Origin: Myroides odoratus DSM 2801 | GTDB taxonomy: Bacteria > Bacteroidota > Bacteroidia > Flavobacteriales > Flavobacteriaceae | Direction of reading: 5' to 3' | Assembly: GCF_000243275.1 (NCBI RefSeq) | Contig: NZ_CM001437.1 | Coordinates: forward strand, 621,580-685,579 | DNA: 64,000 nt | Part shown: positions 25,608-33,491 of the stretch, piece after piece | How positions within the stretch are numbered: position 1 is the first letter of the stretch | How the letters are laid out: each line of letters begins with the position of its first letter | The notes under the pieces: generated by a model | Told to the model about the DNA's origin: nothing | The model's input: the letters and a program-made list of their open reading frames with translations, nothing else | Databases searched by the model: none | Translations under genes and position numbers: made by a program

Positions 25608-26557
25608 TGAAAGACTTGCGTATCATTTTTATGGGAACCCCTGATTTTGCAGTTGGAATTCTCGATGCGATGTATCAACATAACTTCAATATTGTGGCTG
25701 TGATTACAGCACCCGATCGACCAGCAGGTAGAGGACAGAAATTAAAATTTTCTGCGGTTAAAGAATATGCAGTAGAGAAACAATTGCCTGTTTTACAACC
25801 GACAAATTTAAAAGATGAAGCTTTTTTAACGGAGTTAGCTTCTTACCAAGCCAACCTTCAAGTGGTGGTTGCCTTTAGAATGTTGCCTGCAGCCGTATGG
25901 CAAATGCCATCTTTGGGGACTTTTAACCTACATGCTTCTTTACTCCCTGATTATAGAGGTGCTGCACCAATCAACTGGGCGATTATCAATGGAGAAACTA
26001 AAACAGGTGTAACGACCTTCTTTATTGATGAAAAAATTGATACAGGAGCTATTATTTTAAAGAAAGAAACGGCTATTGGAGCCAAAGAAACGGCTGGCGA
26101 ACTACACGATCGCTTAATGGTTTTAGGTGCTGAAACTGTGGTAGAAACACTCGAATTAATTCAAAAAGGAGACGTACAAGTGGTTCATCAACCTGCGGAA
26201 GACACAAAAACGGCCTATAAATTGAACCGAGAGAATTGCAAAATTGACTTTTCAAAAACAGGTATGGAGATTGAGCAGTTAATCCGAGGTCTAAGCCCTT
26301 ATCCAGCAGCTTGGTGCATGCTAGAAGACCGCGATACACAGCAAGAATGGAGCATCAAAATATACGAAGCACACTTCGAAGAAGAAGAACACCAACTAAA
26401 TATAGGTCAATTAGTTACAACTAAAAAAACCATGAAAGTTGCGGTTCAAAATGGCTTTTTAGACCTCGTAAAATTACAGCTACCAGGCAAGAAAATGATG
26501 CTAGCAAATGAAGTATTAAATGGGCAAAAATTTAGCGAAAACGCTATCGTTTTATAA
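25607..26557 (+). CDS. fmt: Methionyl-tRNA formyltransferase
   Basis: 316 aa, standard length. FMGTPDFAVGILD at the N-terminus, the catalytic loop LHASLLPDYRGAAPINWAIINGE with Asn/His/Asp as expected, and KIDTGAIIL; the C-terminal OB-like domain follows from ~205. Formylates initiator Met-tRNA using 10-formyl-THF. Starts on the last base of the recQ stop codon, so translation is likely coupled. Confidence 0.96.
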   Translation: MKDLRIIFMGTPDFAVGILDAMYQHNFNIVAVITAPDRPAGRGQKLKFSAVKEYAVEKQLPVLQPTNLKDEAFLTELASYQANLQVVVAFRMLPAAVWQMPSLGTFNLHASLLPDYRGAAPINWAIINGETKTGVTTFFIDEKIDTGAIILKKETAIGAKETAGELHDRLMVLGAETVVETLELIQKGDVQVVHQPAEDTKTAYKLNRENCKIDFSKTGMEIEQLIRGLSPYPAAWCMLEDRDTQQEWSIKIYEAHFEEEEHQLNIGQLVTTKKTMKVAVQNGFLDLVKLQLPGKKMMLANEVLNGQKFSENAIVL

Positions 26558-26640
26558 CTCATTTCCCTACAAAGGAATACTTCACATAGAACCTTAACAC
26601 AAAAAAAGATATTGCATTGCGTTTTTTTTTTACAAAAAGC

Positions 26641-26670
26641 TTGTTTTATAACTTTATAACCCTAAATTTG
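26641..26670 (+). promoter_or_regulatory. Complete -33/-7 promoter of the HU gene
   Basis: TTG at 26641-26643, 19-base spacer, TAAATTTG at 26663-26670: a full match to the Bacteroidota primary-sigma consensus. A 5' leader of about 35 bases ends in an A-rich stretch just before the ATG. Confidence 0.88.
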
Positions 26671-26712
26671 TAATAAGAACGTTAATAAAGTTAACCTTTA
26701 AAAAAAATTATT

Positions 26713-26988
26713 ATGAACAAAACAGAATTAATTGATGCTATCGCAAAAGATGCAGAGATCAGTAAAGTTGCAGCTAAAAAAGCTTTAGAATCTTTCTTAT
26801 CTAACGTTGAATCTACATTAGCTAAAGGAGACAAAATTTCATTGGTAGGTTTCGGTTCATGGTCAGTATCTGAAAGAGCGGCTAGAGAAGGAAGAAATCC
26901 TCAAACTGGAAAAACAATCAAAATTGCTGCTAAAAAAGTAGTTAAATTTAAAGCTGGATCTGAATTAGAAGGATCTGTAAACAAGTAG
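26713..26988 (+). CDS. HU family nucleoid protein
   Basis: 91 aa, the standard HU length. MNKTELIDAIAKDAEISKVAAKKALESF N-terminal helices, GFGSWSVSERAAREGRNPQTGKTI as the DNA-bending arm with its Pro, and the KFKAGSELEGSVNK end. Basic dimeric DNA-bending protein. Complete promoter upstream and a long terminator downstream, consistent with high expression of a single-gene unit. HU or IHF subunit status cannot be split by eye; HU is favoured by the arm. Confidence 0.95.
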   Translation: MNKTELIDAIAKDAEISKVAAKKALESFLSNVESTLAKGDKISLVGFGSWSVSERAAREGRNPQTGKTIKIAAKKVVKFKAGSELEGSVNK

Positions 26989-27038
26989 TTACTGACTTTG
27001 TTTATGTAATATAAACAGATCAAAATAGTAAAAAATTG

Positions 27039-27077
27039 AAAAAGTCTTATTATATTGTATAATGAGACTTTTTTTTA
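27039..27077 (+). terminator. Terminator after the HU gene
   Basis: 16-bp stem from 27039-27054 with 27058-27073 (one G-U pair), loop TTG, then a T-run. Confidence 0.9.
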
Positions 27078-27089
27078 TGCCGTATTGTT

Positions 27090-27653
27090 ATGACAAAACA
27101 CGAGATTAATAAAGGAGATTATTTAATTGCACTTCCTTCTGGATACAATCCAACAGATATCGAATTCAACCAATCGGTTATTCTGTTAACGGATCACAAC
27201 ATTGATGGCTGTATGGGATTCATTTTAAATAAACCTACCCCCTATTTGTTAAGCGAGTTAGTACCGGAAAGCAATGGTGCTTTTACAGTCTATCACGGAG
27301 GTCCTGTTGAATCAGATCGCTTGTTTTGTATTCACAAATGCCCCGATTTAATTCCAGATAGTATTGCAATCACGGATCAGCTATATTGGGGAGGTGATTT
27401 TAGCGCGATTTTTAGCCATATTGAAATGGGGCTACTCACTCATTTGGATTTGCGTTTTTTTATGGGATATTCTGGCTGGGACAATGGCCAATTGGAAATG
27501 GAATTAACCAACCAAAATTGGGTAAAAACATCAACTTTGCCTTTCAACCTCTTTGAGCAAGCAACAAAATCTTATTGGAAACAAGCGATACAAACACTGG
27601 GTAAAGATTTTCGTATTTGGTCTAATGCACCAGAGAATCCTAATTTGAATTGA
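27090..27653 (+). CDS. YqgE/AlgH family protein
   Basis: 187 aa, usual length. KGDYLIALPSG at the N-terminus, HNIDGCMGFILNKPTP and VYHGGPVESDRLFCIH (~65-80) are the family signature; GYSGWDNGQLEMELTNQNW near the C-terminus is the other conserved block. Cytosolic, unknown mechanism; linked by context in other bacteria to regulation. Ends at a GGTGAG-type repeat block. Confidence 0.9.
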   Translation: MTKHEINKGDYLIALPSGYNPTDIEFNQSVILLTDHNIDGCMGFILNKPTPYLLSELVPESNGAFTVYHGGPVESDRLFCIHKCPDLIPDSIAITDQLYWGGDFSAIFSHIEMGLLTHLDLRFFMGYSGWDNGQLEMELTNQNWVKTSTLPFNLFEQATKSYWKQAIQTLGKDFRIWSNAPENPNLN

Positions 27654-27659
27654 TTGTTT

Positions 27660-27740
27660 TGTGAGAAGATGAGGTGGTGAGATCGTAGGGCGGTGAGGTT
27701 GTAAGAGGATGTGAGGGTGAGGCGACAAGAGGGTGTTGGA
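27660..27740. repeat. GGTGAG-type low-complexity repeat R3
   Basis: Purine-rich GTGAG(A/G)... run right after the yqgE-like stop, of the same kind as at 22012 and 63660. Confidence 0.7.
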
Positions 27741-27788
27741 TAAGTATTCATATGAATAAAATCAATAAACTTCATAAACCGTAAACAA

Positions 27789-27837
27789 AAAAAAAGCTTG
27801 AATTAGATCTATTAAAAATCTAATCCAAGCTTTTTTT
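27789..27837. terminator. Long bidirectional hairpin terminator
   Basis: AAAAAGCTTG-x-ATTAGAT pairs with ATCTAAT-x-CAAGCTTTTT (27791-27808 with 27818-27835), a 17-bp stem with one mismatch. Serves the convergent yqgE-like and aminotransferase genes. Confidence 0.9.
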
Positions 27838-27974
27838 ATTTTATCAATACATCTTTATTGAGTGAAGTTGTTATTTGTGAAGTCGTAACGTTGTGATATT
27901 TATCGATTTAAGGATAAATTTACTATTTAGAAAATTTCCCCACAACCCATCACTCATAACCATAACCCCAAAAA

Positions 27975-28820
27975 CTACATCAAGCGAATTTTTGCATTCA
28001 AGCGATCAACTAAATCTTTCGCTACTTGCGTCGTAAAGGTTTTCTTTCTGTATTTTGTTACTGGTTGAACCCCTATAATTACATTGGTAATAAAGATCTC
28101 ATCTGCTTTTTGCAATTCAAATGGAGAAATAGGACTCTCTTCTAACGTGTATTCAGGGTGTTTTCCGAGGAGTTCTATGATTTGTTTGCGCATTACACCC
28201 TTTACACAGCCTTCGTCTAATGGAGGGGTTTTAATTACGTTTTTACTTACTACAAATAAATTTCCATTAACTGCTTCGATGATGTTCTTCTTGTCATTCA
28301 CCAATAAACAGTTTTGATACTCATTTTCTGCTGCGAAAATACTAGCTAGTACATTGACTGCGCGATTCGTTGTTTTTACCGTTGACAATAAATTGGCTGC
28401 TACATAAAAATCTTTGTACAGTTCAACTTCATACTGCTTCTCTTGAAACGTATACACTGCATCTTCTAAAACTTCTGCAGTTAGTACAAATCCAATCGTT
28501 TTATTTTCTTGAGGGAAGTACTTTCCTTCCGCATCACGGAAAACAGTTAAGCGCACGCGAAATGCTTTTGCCTCACTTGCACTAGCGTCAACTGTTTTTA
28601 TAATTTCTTCTTGAAAATTTTCTAGGGTAAAGTGCATGGGGATTTCCATACGCATGATTCGCATCGAAGACATCAATCTAAAGTAGTGGTCTTCCGCGAA
28701 TAAAACTTTTTTATCTAAGACTCTCACTGTTTCAAAAACAGCATCTCCATATAAAAAACCGCGGTTGTTTTCTATCGCAAGGTCTGTAGTAGAAACAAGT
28801 TTGCCGTTAACATTAATCAT
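27975..28820 (-). CDS. Class IV aminotransferase (PabC/IlvE-like fold)
   Basis: 281 aa. MINVNGKLV...NRGFLYGDAVFETVRV is the family's start; the PLP Lys is in LSTVKTTNRAVNVLAS (~150); IIEAVNGNLFVV (~182-193) holds the phosphate-site Glu/Asn; and DEIFITNVIIGVQPVTKY the C-terminal signature. Fold IV PLP enzyme: aminodeoxychorismate lyase or a branched-chain/D-amino acid aminotransferase. Length and the FLYGDAVFET start lean to the PabC side, but this is not certain. Confidence 0.85.
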   Translation of the reverse strand: MINVNGKLVSTTDLAIENNRGFLYGDAVFETVRVLDKKVLFAEDHYFRLMSSMRIMRMEIPMHFTLENFQEEIIKTVDASASEAKAFRVRLTVFRDAEGKYFPQENKTIGFVLTAEVLEDAVYTFQEKQYEVELYKDFYVAANLLSTVKTTNRAVNVLASIFAAENEYQNCLLVNDKKNIIEAVNGNLFVVSKNVIKTPPLDEGCVKGVMRKQIIELLGKHPEYTLEESPISPFELQKADEIFITNVIIGVQPVTKYRKKTFTTQVAKDLVDRLNAKIRLM

Positions 28821-28874
28821 AGTTCTAATTTGTGATTACTATTAACGGCAAATATAAGTTATATTTTATGGAAA

Positions 28875-29261
28875 TTAGGCAGAACCTAACACTTGTTTTA
28901 AATCCATGATTTGATTTTCCCACAATTGTTTTGATTCGTTTATTTCATCTGCTTCTGCGAAATCAGTTACAATAATGGTGACATCTTTTGTCAATTCATC
29001 GCGTATTATTTTAATTTCAAAGTAATATTCGGTATCATCGCCCTCTTCATCTAGCCATCTATATCGTACTCTTTCGTCCGTTTTTCGTGTAACTACTCTT
29101 GCTTTTTCCTCCGAATCTCCCCATATAAAAGAATATACTTCTCCTCTTGAGTTTACGTTGTCAGCAAACCATTCGCTTAATCCTGAGGGATCTGACACGT
29201 ATTGATATAACAATTGAGGGGACGAATTTATTGAAAATTCTAATTCATATTTTTCTTTCAT
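28875..29261 (-). CDS. START-like domain (AHSA1/SRPBCC-type) protein
   Basis: 128 aa from the ATG at 29261 (MKEKYELEFSINSSPQLLYQYVSDPSGLSEWFADNV). A longer open frame to 29408 would run over the tRNA promoter, so it is rejected. The SRPBCC/START-like pattern is visible: N-terminal beta strand, SGLSEWFAD loop, VRYRWLDEEGDDTEYYFEIKI strands and a long C-terminal helix. Binds a hydrophobic ligand or acts as a chaperone cofactor; ligand unknown. Conserved in Flavobacteriia. Confidence 0.85.
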   Translation of the reverse strand: MKEKYELEFSINSSPQLLYQYVSDPSGLSEWFADNVNSRGEVYSFIWGDSEEKARVVTRKTDERVRYRWLDEEGDDTEYYFEIKIIRDELTKDVTIIVTDFAEADEINESKQLWENQIMDLKQVLGSA

Positions 29262-29342
29262 AGCTGTACTTAAAAAAGTTATAATTCCTCGAATATAAAC
29301 ATATTTTGGTAATAAAAAAATATTTTTTAAGAAGCTTACCGT

Positions 29343-29372
29343 TTGCTTTATATCAAAATAATAGTAACTTTG
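29343..29372 (+). promoter_or_regulatory. Complete -33/-7 promoter of the tRNA gene
   Basis: TTG at 29343-29345, 19-base spacer, TAACTTTG at 29365-29372. Predicted start about 30-35 bases before the tRNA 5' end. Confidence 0.88.
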
Positions 29373-29410
29373 CACTCGCATTCTAGAAATAGAATAAAAA
29401 ACCAACATTT

Positions 29411-29484
29411 GGCGAGGTAGCTCAGTTGGTTAGAGCGCAGGATTCATAACCCTGAGGTCACGGGTTCAACTCCCGTCTTCGCTA
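29411..29484 (+). tRNA. tRNA-Met (CAT)
   Basis: 74-base cloverleaf: acceptor GGCGAGG with two G-U pairs, D arm AGCTCAGTTGGTTAGAGC, anticodon CAT at 29445-29447, T arm CGGGTTCAACTCCCG; CCA is not encoded. The last pair of the anticodon stem is A-C, which is unusual. CAT could also belong to a lysidine-modified tRNA-Ile2, but the body looks like elongator Met. Confidence 0.9.
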
Positions 29485-29489
29485 CAAAA

Positions 29490-29523
29490 GAAAAAGACAC
29501 AATCGATGATTGTGTCTTTTTTT
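29490..29523 (+). terminator. Terminator after the tRNA gene
   Basis: AAAAAGACACAATC / GATTGTGTCTTTTT, 14-bp stem, 3-base loop, T-run. Confidence 0.93.
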
Positions 29524-29560
29524 GTTTAGAATATATCTGAAAAAATCACTTCAAAAAGGA

Positions 29561-30139
29561 TTATTTCAATGGTTTGGGCATTTGCTTTCCTCCCATACTT
29601 TCAGCGATTTCCTCTATCCGTTTCTGTTTTGTTTCGTGTCGTTTGGCCAGGACAATCCAACTCAATAGTATTTTTTTGGTCGACTTACTCAAACTCAAGA
29701 AATACTCTTTTGAACCGCTGTATCTAGTAAAAGCTAGTTCTAAATCATCTGGTATGATTAGTTCTTCTACTTCGTCTAAGATAGTCCAAGAACCATTCTG
29801 CTTGGCGATTTCAATACTTTCAAAACCAGCTTTGGTCATCCTCTTGTTATCAATGAGGGATTGAACAATCTCTTTATTGATTTTAGACCAAATACTTTTA
29901 GGTTTGCGTTTACTAAAATACTGGATAGACGAAGAATCGTCCACTTTTTTTCTTGTACTGTCGATCCAACCAAAACAAAGTGCTTCATCAACTGCTTCCC
30001 GCCAACTGATGGAAGGAATATTTGACTTTTTGGTATAATAAACAAGCCAAATAGAGGATTCAGACTGATGGTTTTCTTCCAACCATTGCCTCCATTCTTC
30101 TCTACTTTGAGGATAATAAGTTTCTATTTCTTTAGACAT
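29561..30139 (-). CDS. YdeI/OmpD-associated family protein
   Basis: 192 aa. The family core is clear: WRQWLEENHQSESSIWLVYYTKK, WREAVDEALCFGWIDSTRKKVDDSSSIQYFSKRKPKSIWSKINKE (~43-90) and the C-terminal KEYFLSLSKSTKKILLSWIVLAKRHETKQKRIEEIAESM helix. Soluble; often annotated as bacteriocin-protection or OmpD-associated, but without a firm function. It lies just before the lanthipeptide locus on the opposite strand; I see no reason to tie it to that locus. Confidence 0.88.
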   Translation of the reverse strand: MSKEIETYYPQSREEWRQWLEENHQSESSIWLVYYTKKSNIPSISWREAVDEALCFGWIDSTRKKVDDSSSIQYFSKRKPKSIWSKINKEIVQSLIDNKRMTKAGFESIEIAKQNGSWTILDEVEELIIPDDLELAFTRYSGSKEYFLSLSKSTKKILLSWIVLAKRHETKQKRIEEIAESMGGKQMPKPLK

Positions 30140-30678
30140 GCTGTTGTTTTAATCATTCTAAAATTGATTGCATTCATTTCGTTGATTATCGTTGAATTAA
30201 CAATACAAAATTATATCTGTCGTATGACAACTATATGGCAAGAGTAAGGAATAAATTGATGCTATTTTAAAAAATACTTCTGTATCTAAAATGAGGTTGG
30301 TTTTATTTTTATTATAAACTGATTTTCTCTACCATTTTCTCTCATTATACTTCTTTAATATTAAATCTATCAGAATGATCTTAATAAACGATTCTTAACT
30401 TTTTATTACTTCAAATAAAACTATCAAGTCTACTAATATAAATGTCGATTAAGGATATTCAATATTTTTTTTAAAGCAATTGACACCAAAGTAATCTCAT
30501 AACTACTTCTGTAAATCTTACTTTTTTTTTCAAAAAACACCTAGTTATATTTCACTAATTAGTGAAATATAATTAAATAAAAACAGCCAAAATAAAAAAC
30601 AACTCAAAAATAAAAAAACATAATTACCTGAAAACAAACAAATTAAAAATTAATTTGAACTAAAATTAACATATTATA
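30140..30678. other. AT-rich upstream region of the lanthipeptide locus
   Basis: About 540 bases with no credible gene on either strand. It contains the 28-bp palindrome at 30545-30572; otherwise I see only A/T-rich sequence. Confidence 0.6.
30545..30572. promoter_or_regulatory. Perfect 28-bp palindrome, operator candidate
   Basis: The left arm reads TTATATTTCACTAA and the right arm is its exact reverse complement (TTAGTGAAATATAA), with no spacer. It lies about 110 bases upstream of the -33 box of the first gene of the lanthipeptide locus. A dyad this long and perfect is a natural target for a dimeric regulator; the TetR-type protein at 42754 is one candidate (inference). Confidence 0.7.
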
Positions 30679-30707
30679 TTGTTATATAAAAAAAAATATT
30701 ACATTTG
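30679..30707 (+). promoter_or_regulatory. Promoter of the lanthipeptide operon
   Basis: TTG at 30679-30681, 18-base spacer, TACATTTG at 30700-30707; 31 bases before the first ATG. It is probably the main promoter of the whole locus because I see no other full promoter before 42200. Confidence 0.8.
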
Positions 30708-30738
30708 ATAGAGACATAATTTAAAACATTTCTGATTT

Positions 30739-33120
30739 ATGTTTAATAAAAATATTCCACTCCTATTTACCCTAGCACTAGTTGTCTTTTTTAATTTCAA
30801 ATTAATGGCTCAAGATTATGCCATTAGTGGCAAAATTATTGATTCAACCATGCGACCGAAGGAATATCTTTATCTTAATTTATTAAATAGTGACGCTTCA
30901 TTTTATACTGCGGCCGTAACAGATAGCTTAGGGCAATTCAATATACAAGCACCCGAAAATCTATACATTATCACAATTGAACAATATGGAAAAACACTAT
31001 TATATAGAAACGTAGAACTACGACATAACCTCAACCTTGGAGAGATTATAATTGAGGAAGACAACACTCAACTTGATGAAATTAATATAAGTATTAAAAA
31101 AAAGATTATAGAACGAAAAGTAGATCGAATCGTTTTTAATGTTGAACATTCTATTACTAGTTCTAGTGGTGATGGTATGGATATTTTACGTCAATCACCT
31201 AGTATACGAGTTAGTGATGAAAAGATTTCTATTATTGGAAAAAATGAGATTAAAATAATGGTTAATAACAGATTAATTCCATTATCCGGAAATGATTTAA
31301 TCAATTATTTAAAAAGTATCCGTGCAGAAGACATTGCTAAAGTAGAAATCATTACAACCCCTCCTGCAAATTTTGAAGCAGAAGGAAATAGTGGTCTAGT
31401 GAATATTATATTAAAAAGCATTCCTTCTGATACAGGTTTTAATGGGAGAATACATAGTTCTTTTACACAAAGTAAATACCCTTCAGGTACTTTAGGCGTT
31501 TCTTTAAATCATACAAATAAAAAAATTCAAATCTTATCTGCTTTAACGATCGGAGATGGCATTACAGGACCAACTCTTCGAAACTCTTTTTACTATCCAG
31601 ATGAAACATGGAAAACTCAAAGTAACCGGAAAGATTATTACAAATATTTAAGTGGTAGATTTGGCCTTGATTACAAGATGAGTACTAATACAAATATTGG
31701 TTTTCAATACCTCATTAATCTCTCAGAATGGGACATAGATGCAAATGAAACTACTTTCATCCAAAATAAAATTAAAAACAGCCAACTAAAAACTATTTCG
31801 AATAGTGACAGTAAGGCTAATTCACACTCCTTCAACGCTAATTTTAAACATAATTTTGATTCTCTTGGAAAAGAGTTAATTATCGATTTAGATTATTTAA
31901 ATTATAAAAACGATTGGAACAGAAATTTTACAACTTTACAAGAAAATTCAAGTACTGGTCAAAACGATATTTCTGATTTAAGTATAGCTGTATATTCAGG
32001 AAAAGTTCATCTTTCCTTTCCTTTTTCATTTGGAACATTGGAAACTGGAGGTAAAGTATCATTTGCAACTAACGATAGTTATACTATCCTATATCCAAAT
32101 ACGAATAATACTTCACTTTCTTTTGAACGCAATGACTTCGTATTTAAAGAGAATATTCAAGCTATTTACACCAATTTTAATAAATCTATCGGTGAAAGAA
32201 TTGAATTAAAAGTAGGTTTACGCATTGAGAATACACATACTTCTTTCCTAACGAAAGAAACGAACAACACCAATAAAAACAATTATATCAAATTATTTCC
32301 TACCCTCTATTTAACCTATAAACTTAATGAAAATCACAATCAAGTACTAGCGTTAAACTACAGCAGACGTATCGGAAGACCTAACTACATTCAACTCAAT
32401 CCATTTCGTTGGTATAGTAATCCTTTTGTATACACCGAAGGAAACCCTTCGTTGCAACCTTCATTTACAGACAATATAGAATTATCTCATACTTTTGGAA
32501 ACTTAATTTCATCCTTCTATTTTTCCAGAATAAAAGCAGGTTTTGGACAAGTAACTATTACGCCAACAGATACACAAATTCAACATACCCGGTCAGAAAA
32601 TTATTACAATAGCACTCAAGTTGGTTTGTCAGAATCTTTTAGTTTTAATCCATTCTCATTTTGGCAAAGCTATAATCAAGGCTTTGTTTATTATAGCAAA
32701 TCTAAAGCAACAATACAAGGAATAAATCCAGAACAAAATGGTTTTGGAGCTTATTTATCAACAGATAATACATTTTCTTTAAATGCTCAAAAAACGATTG
32801 CTTTAGCCTTAAATTATTGGTACCAACTTCCTGAATCGTATGGATTAGCTTCAACAAATGGCTATGGTCAATTTGATATAGGGTTTAGTATGAAAGTTCT
32901 TAAAGAGCAACTCACAATTACAGGAAATGTTACCGATATATTTGGAACCAATCGGCCTAAATCAACTTCTTATTCTAATAATATAAAACAAATATACAAC
33001 AACTACTTTGACAGTCAGTATTTTAGAATAGGTGTTAGTTATAATTTTGGTAAAAACAAGATTAAAGACTTATCAAGAGAAACAAGTAACACCGAAGAAA
33101 GATCACGAACTACAATATAA
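30739..33120 (+). CDS. Outer-membrane beta-barrel / TonB-dependent receptor-like protein
   Basis: 793 aa. Signal peptide MFNKNIPLLFTLALVVFFNFKLMAQ; a carboxypeptidase-regulatory-like beta-sandwich (~28-110, ISGKIIDSTMRPKEYLYLNLL...); a plug-like domain (~120-235, SGDGMDILRQSPSIRVSD and VEIITTPPANFEAEGNSGLVNIILK); then a long beta-barrel rich in aromatic, alternating strands to the end. This matches the Bacteroidota 'outer membrane beta-barrel family' of SusC/TonB-like proteins. First gene of the lanthipeptide locus, 84 bases before the precursor. It could pass the peptide across the outer membrane, take up a related peptide, or confer self-protection; none is shown. No SusD partner is present. 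Confidence 0.85.
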   Translation: MFNKNIPLLFTLALVVFFNFKLMAQDYAISGKIIDSTMRPKEYLYLNLLNSDASFYTAAVTDSLGQFNIQAPENLYIITIEQYGKTLLYRNVELRHNLNLGEIIIEEDNTQLDEINISIKKKIIERKVDRIVFNVEHSITSSSGDGMDILRQSPSIRVSDEKISIIGKNEIKIMVNNRLIPLSGNDLINYLKSIRAEDIAKVEIITTPPANFEAEGNSGLVNIILKSIPSDTGFNGRIHSSFTQSKYPSGTLGVSLNHTNKKIQILSALTIGDGITGPTLRNSFYYPDETWKTQSNRKDYYKYLSGRFGLDYKMSTNTNIGFQYLINLSEWDIDANETTFIQNKIKNSQLKTISNSDSKANSHSFNANFKHNFDSLGKELIIDLDYLNYKNDWNRNFTTLQENSSTGQNDISDLSIAVYSGKVHLSFPFSFGTLETGGKVSFATNDSYTILYPNTNNTSLSFERNDFVFKENIQAIYTNFNKSIGERIELKVGLRIENTHTSFLTKETNNTNKNNYIKLFPTLYLTYKLNENHNQVLALNYSRRIGRPNYIQLNPFRWYSNPFVYTEGNPSLQPSFTDNIELSHTFGNLISSFYFSRIKAGFGQVTITPTDTQIQHTRSENYYNSTQVGLSESFSFNPFSFWQSYNQGFVYYSKSKATIQGINPEQNGFGAYLSTDNTFSLNAQKTIALALNYWYQLPESYGLASTNGYGQFDIGFSMKVLKEQLTITGNVTDIFGTNRPKSTSYSNNIKQIYNNYFDSQYFRIGVSYNFGKNKIKDLSRETSNTEERSRTTI

Positions 33121-33204
33121 ATAATATACTTGCAAGTGAGTCCAAATAGTGAGCTCTATGACTTAAAAAGAGTGCTCAATTAACCAATTTTAAATCTTAT
33201 TATT

Positions 33205-33396
33205 ATGAACAAGATTAAATTAAATTCTCCGCTGAAGTTGAATAAAGAATCAATTTCTAAATTACAAGAAAGTCAAATGGCTTCATTAAGAGGTGGTAAT
33301 TCATCTAAACTTTATGGTTCTAAAGGTGCTAGTTGTACTTGTGGCAATGGTGTAACTTGTGGAACACAACAAACAAAATCTGGATTTGAAGAGTAA
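33205..33396 (+). CDS. lanA: Class I lanthipeptide precursor
   Basis: 63 aa. Leader about 1-31: charged, with KIKLNSPLKLNKESISKLQ and ending SLRGG, a double-Gly cleavage site for the C39 protease encoded at 40002. Core about 32-63: NSSKLYGSKGASCTCGNGV continuing TCGTQQTKSGFEE, with three Cys (44, 46, 52) and nine Ser/Thr that can be dehydrated. LKLNKE-type leaders are typical of Bacteroidota class I lanthipeptides. Preceded by an A/T-rich start region, followed 27 bases later by a hairpin with T-run. The ring pattern cannot be predicted; up to three (methyl)lanthionines are possible. Confidence 0.9.
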   Translation: MNKIKLNSPLKLNKESISKLQESQMASLRGGNSSKLYGSKGASCTCGNGVTCGTQQTKSGFEE

Positions 33397-33422
33397 TCCC
33401 TCTTCTTAAACTGAAATTAAGG

Positions 33423-33450
33423 GTAACCACTACTATAGTGGTTACTTTTT
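33423..33450 (+). terminator. Attenuator-like terminator after the precursor gene
   Basis: GTAACCACTA / TAGTGGTTAC, perfect 10-bp stem with a 3-base loop (33433-33435), then TTTTT. It sits between precursor and enzyme genes, where partial termination would keep precursor mRNA in excess. Confidence 0.85.
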
Positions 33451-33491
33451 AATATTTCATTCTTAATTCCATAGCTATTTGTACTCCTATT

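Noticed and set aside
28875..29408. 49-residue N-terminal extension of the START-like protein
   Set aside because: It would be read through the complete tRNA promoter at 29343-29372 and is unlike the family.
29411..30739. tRNA-Met as an attachment site for a mobile element carrying the lanthipeptide locus
   Set aside because: No integrase gene and no second copy of the tRNA 3' end seen near 42-50 kb; location alone is not enough.
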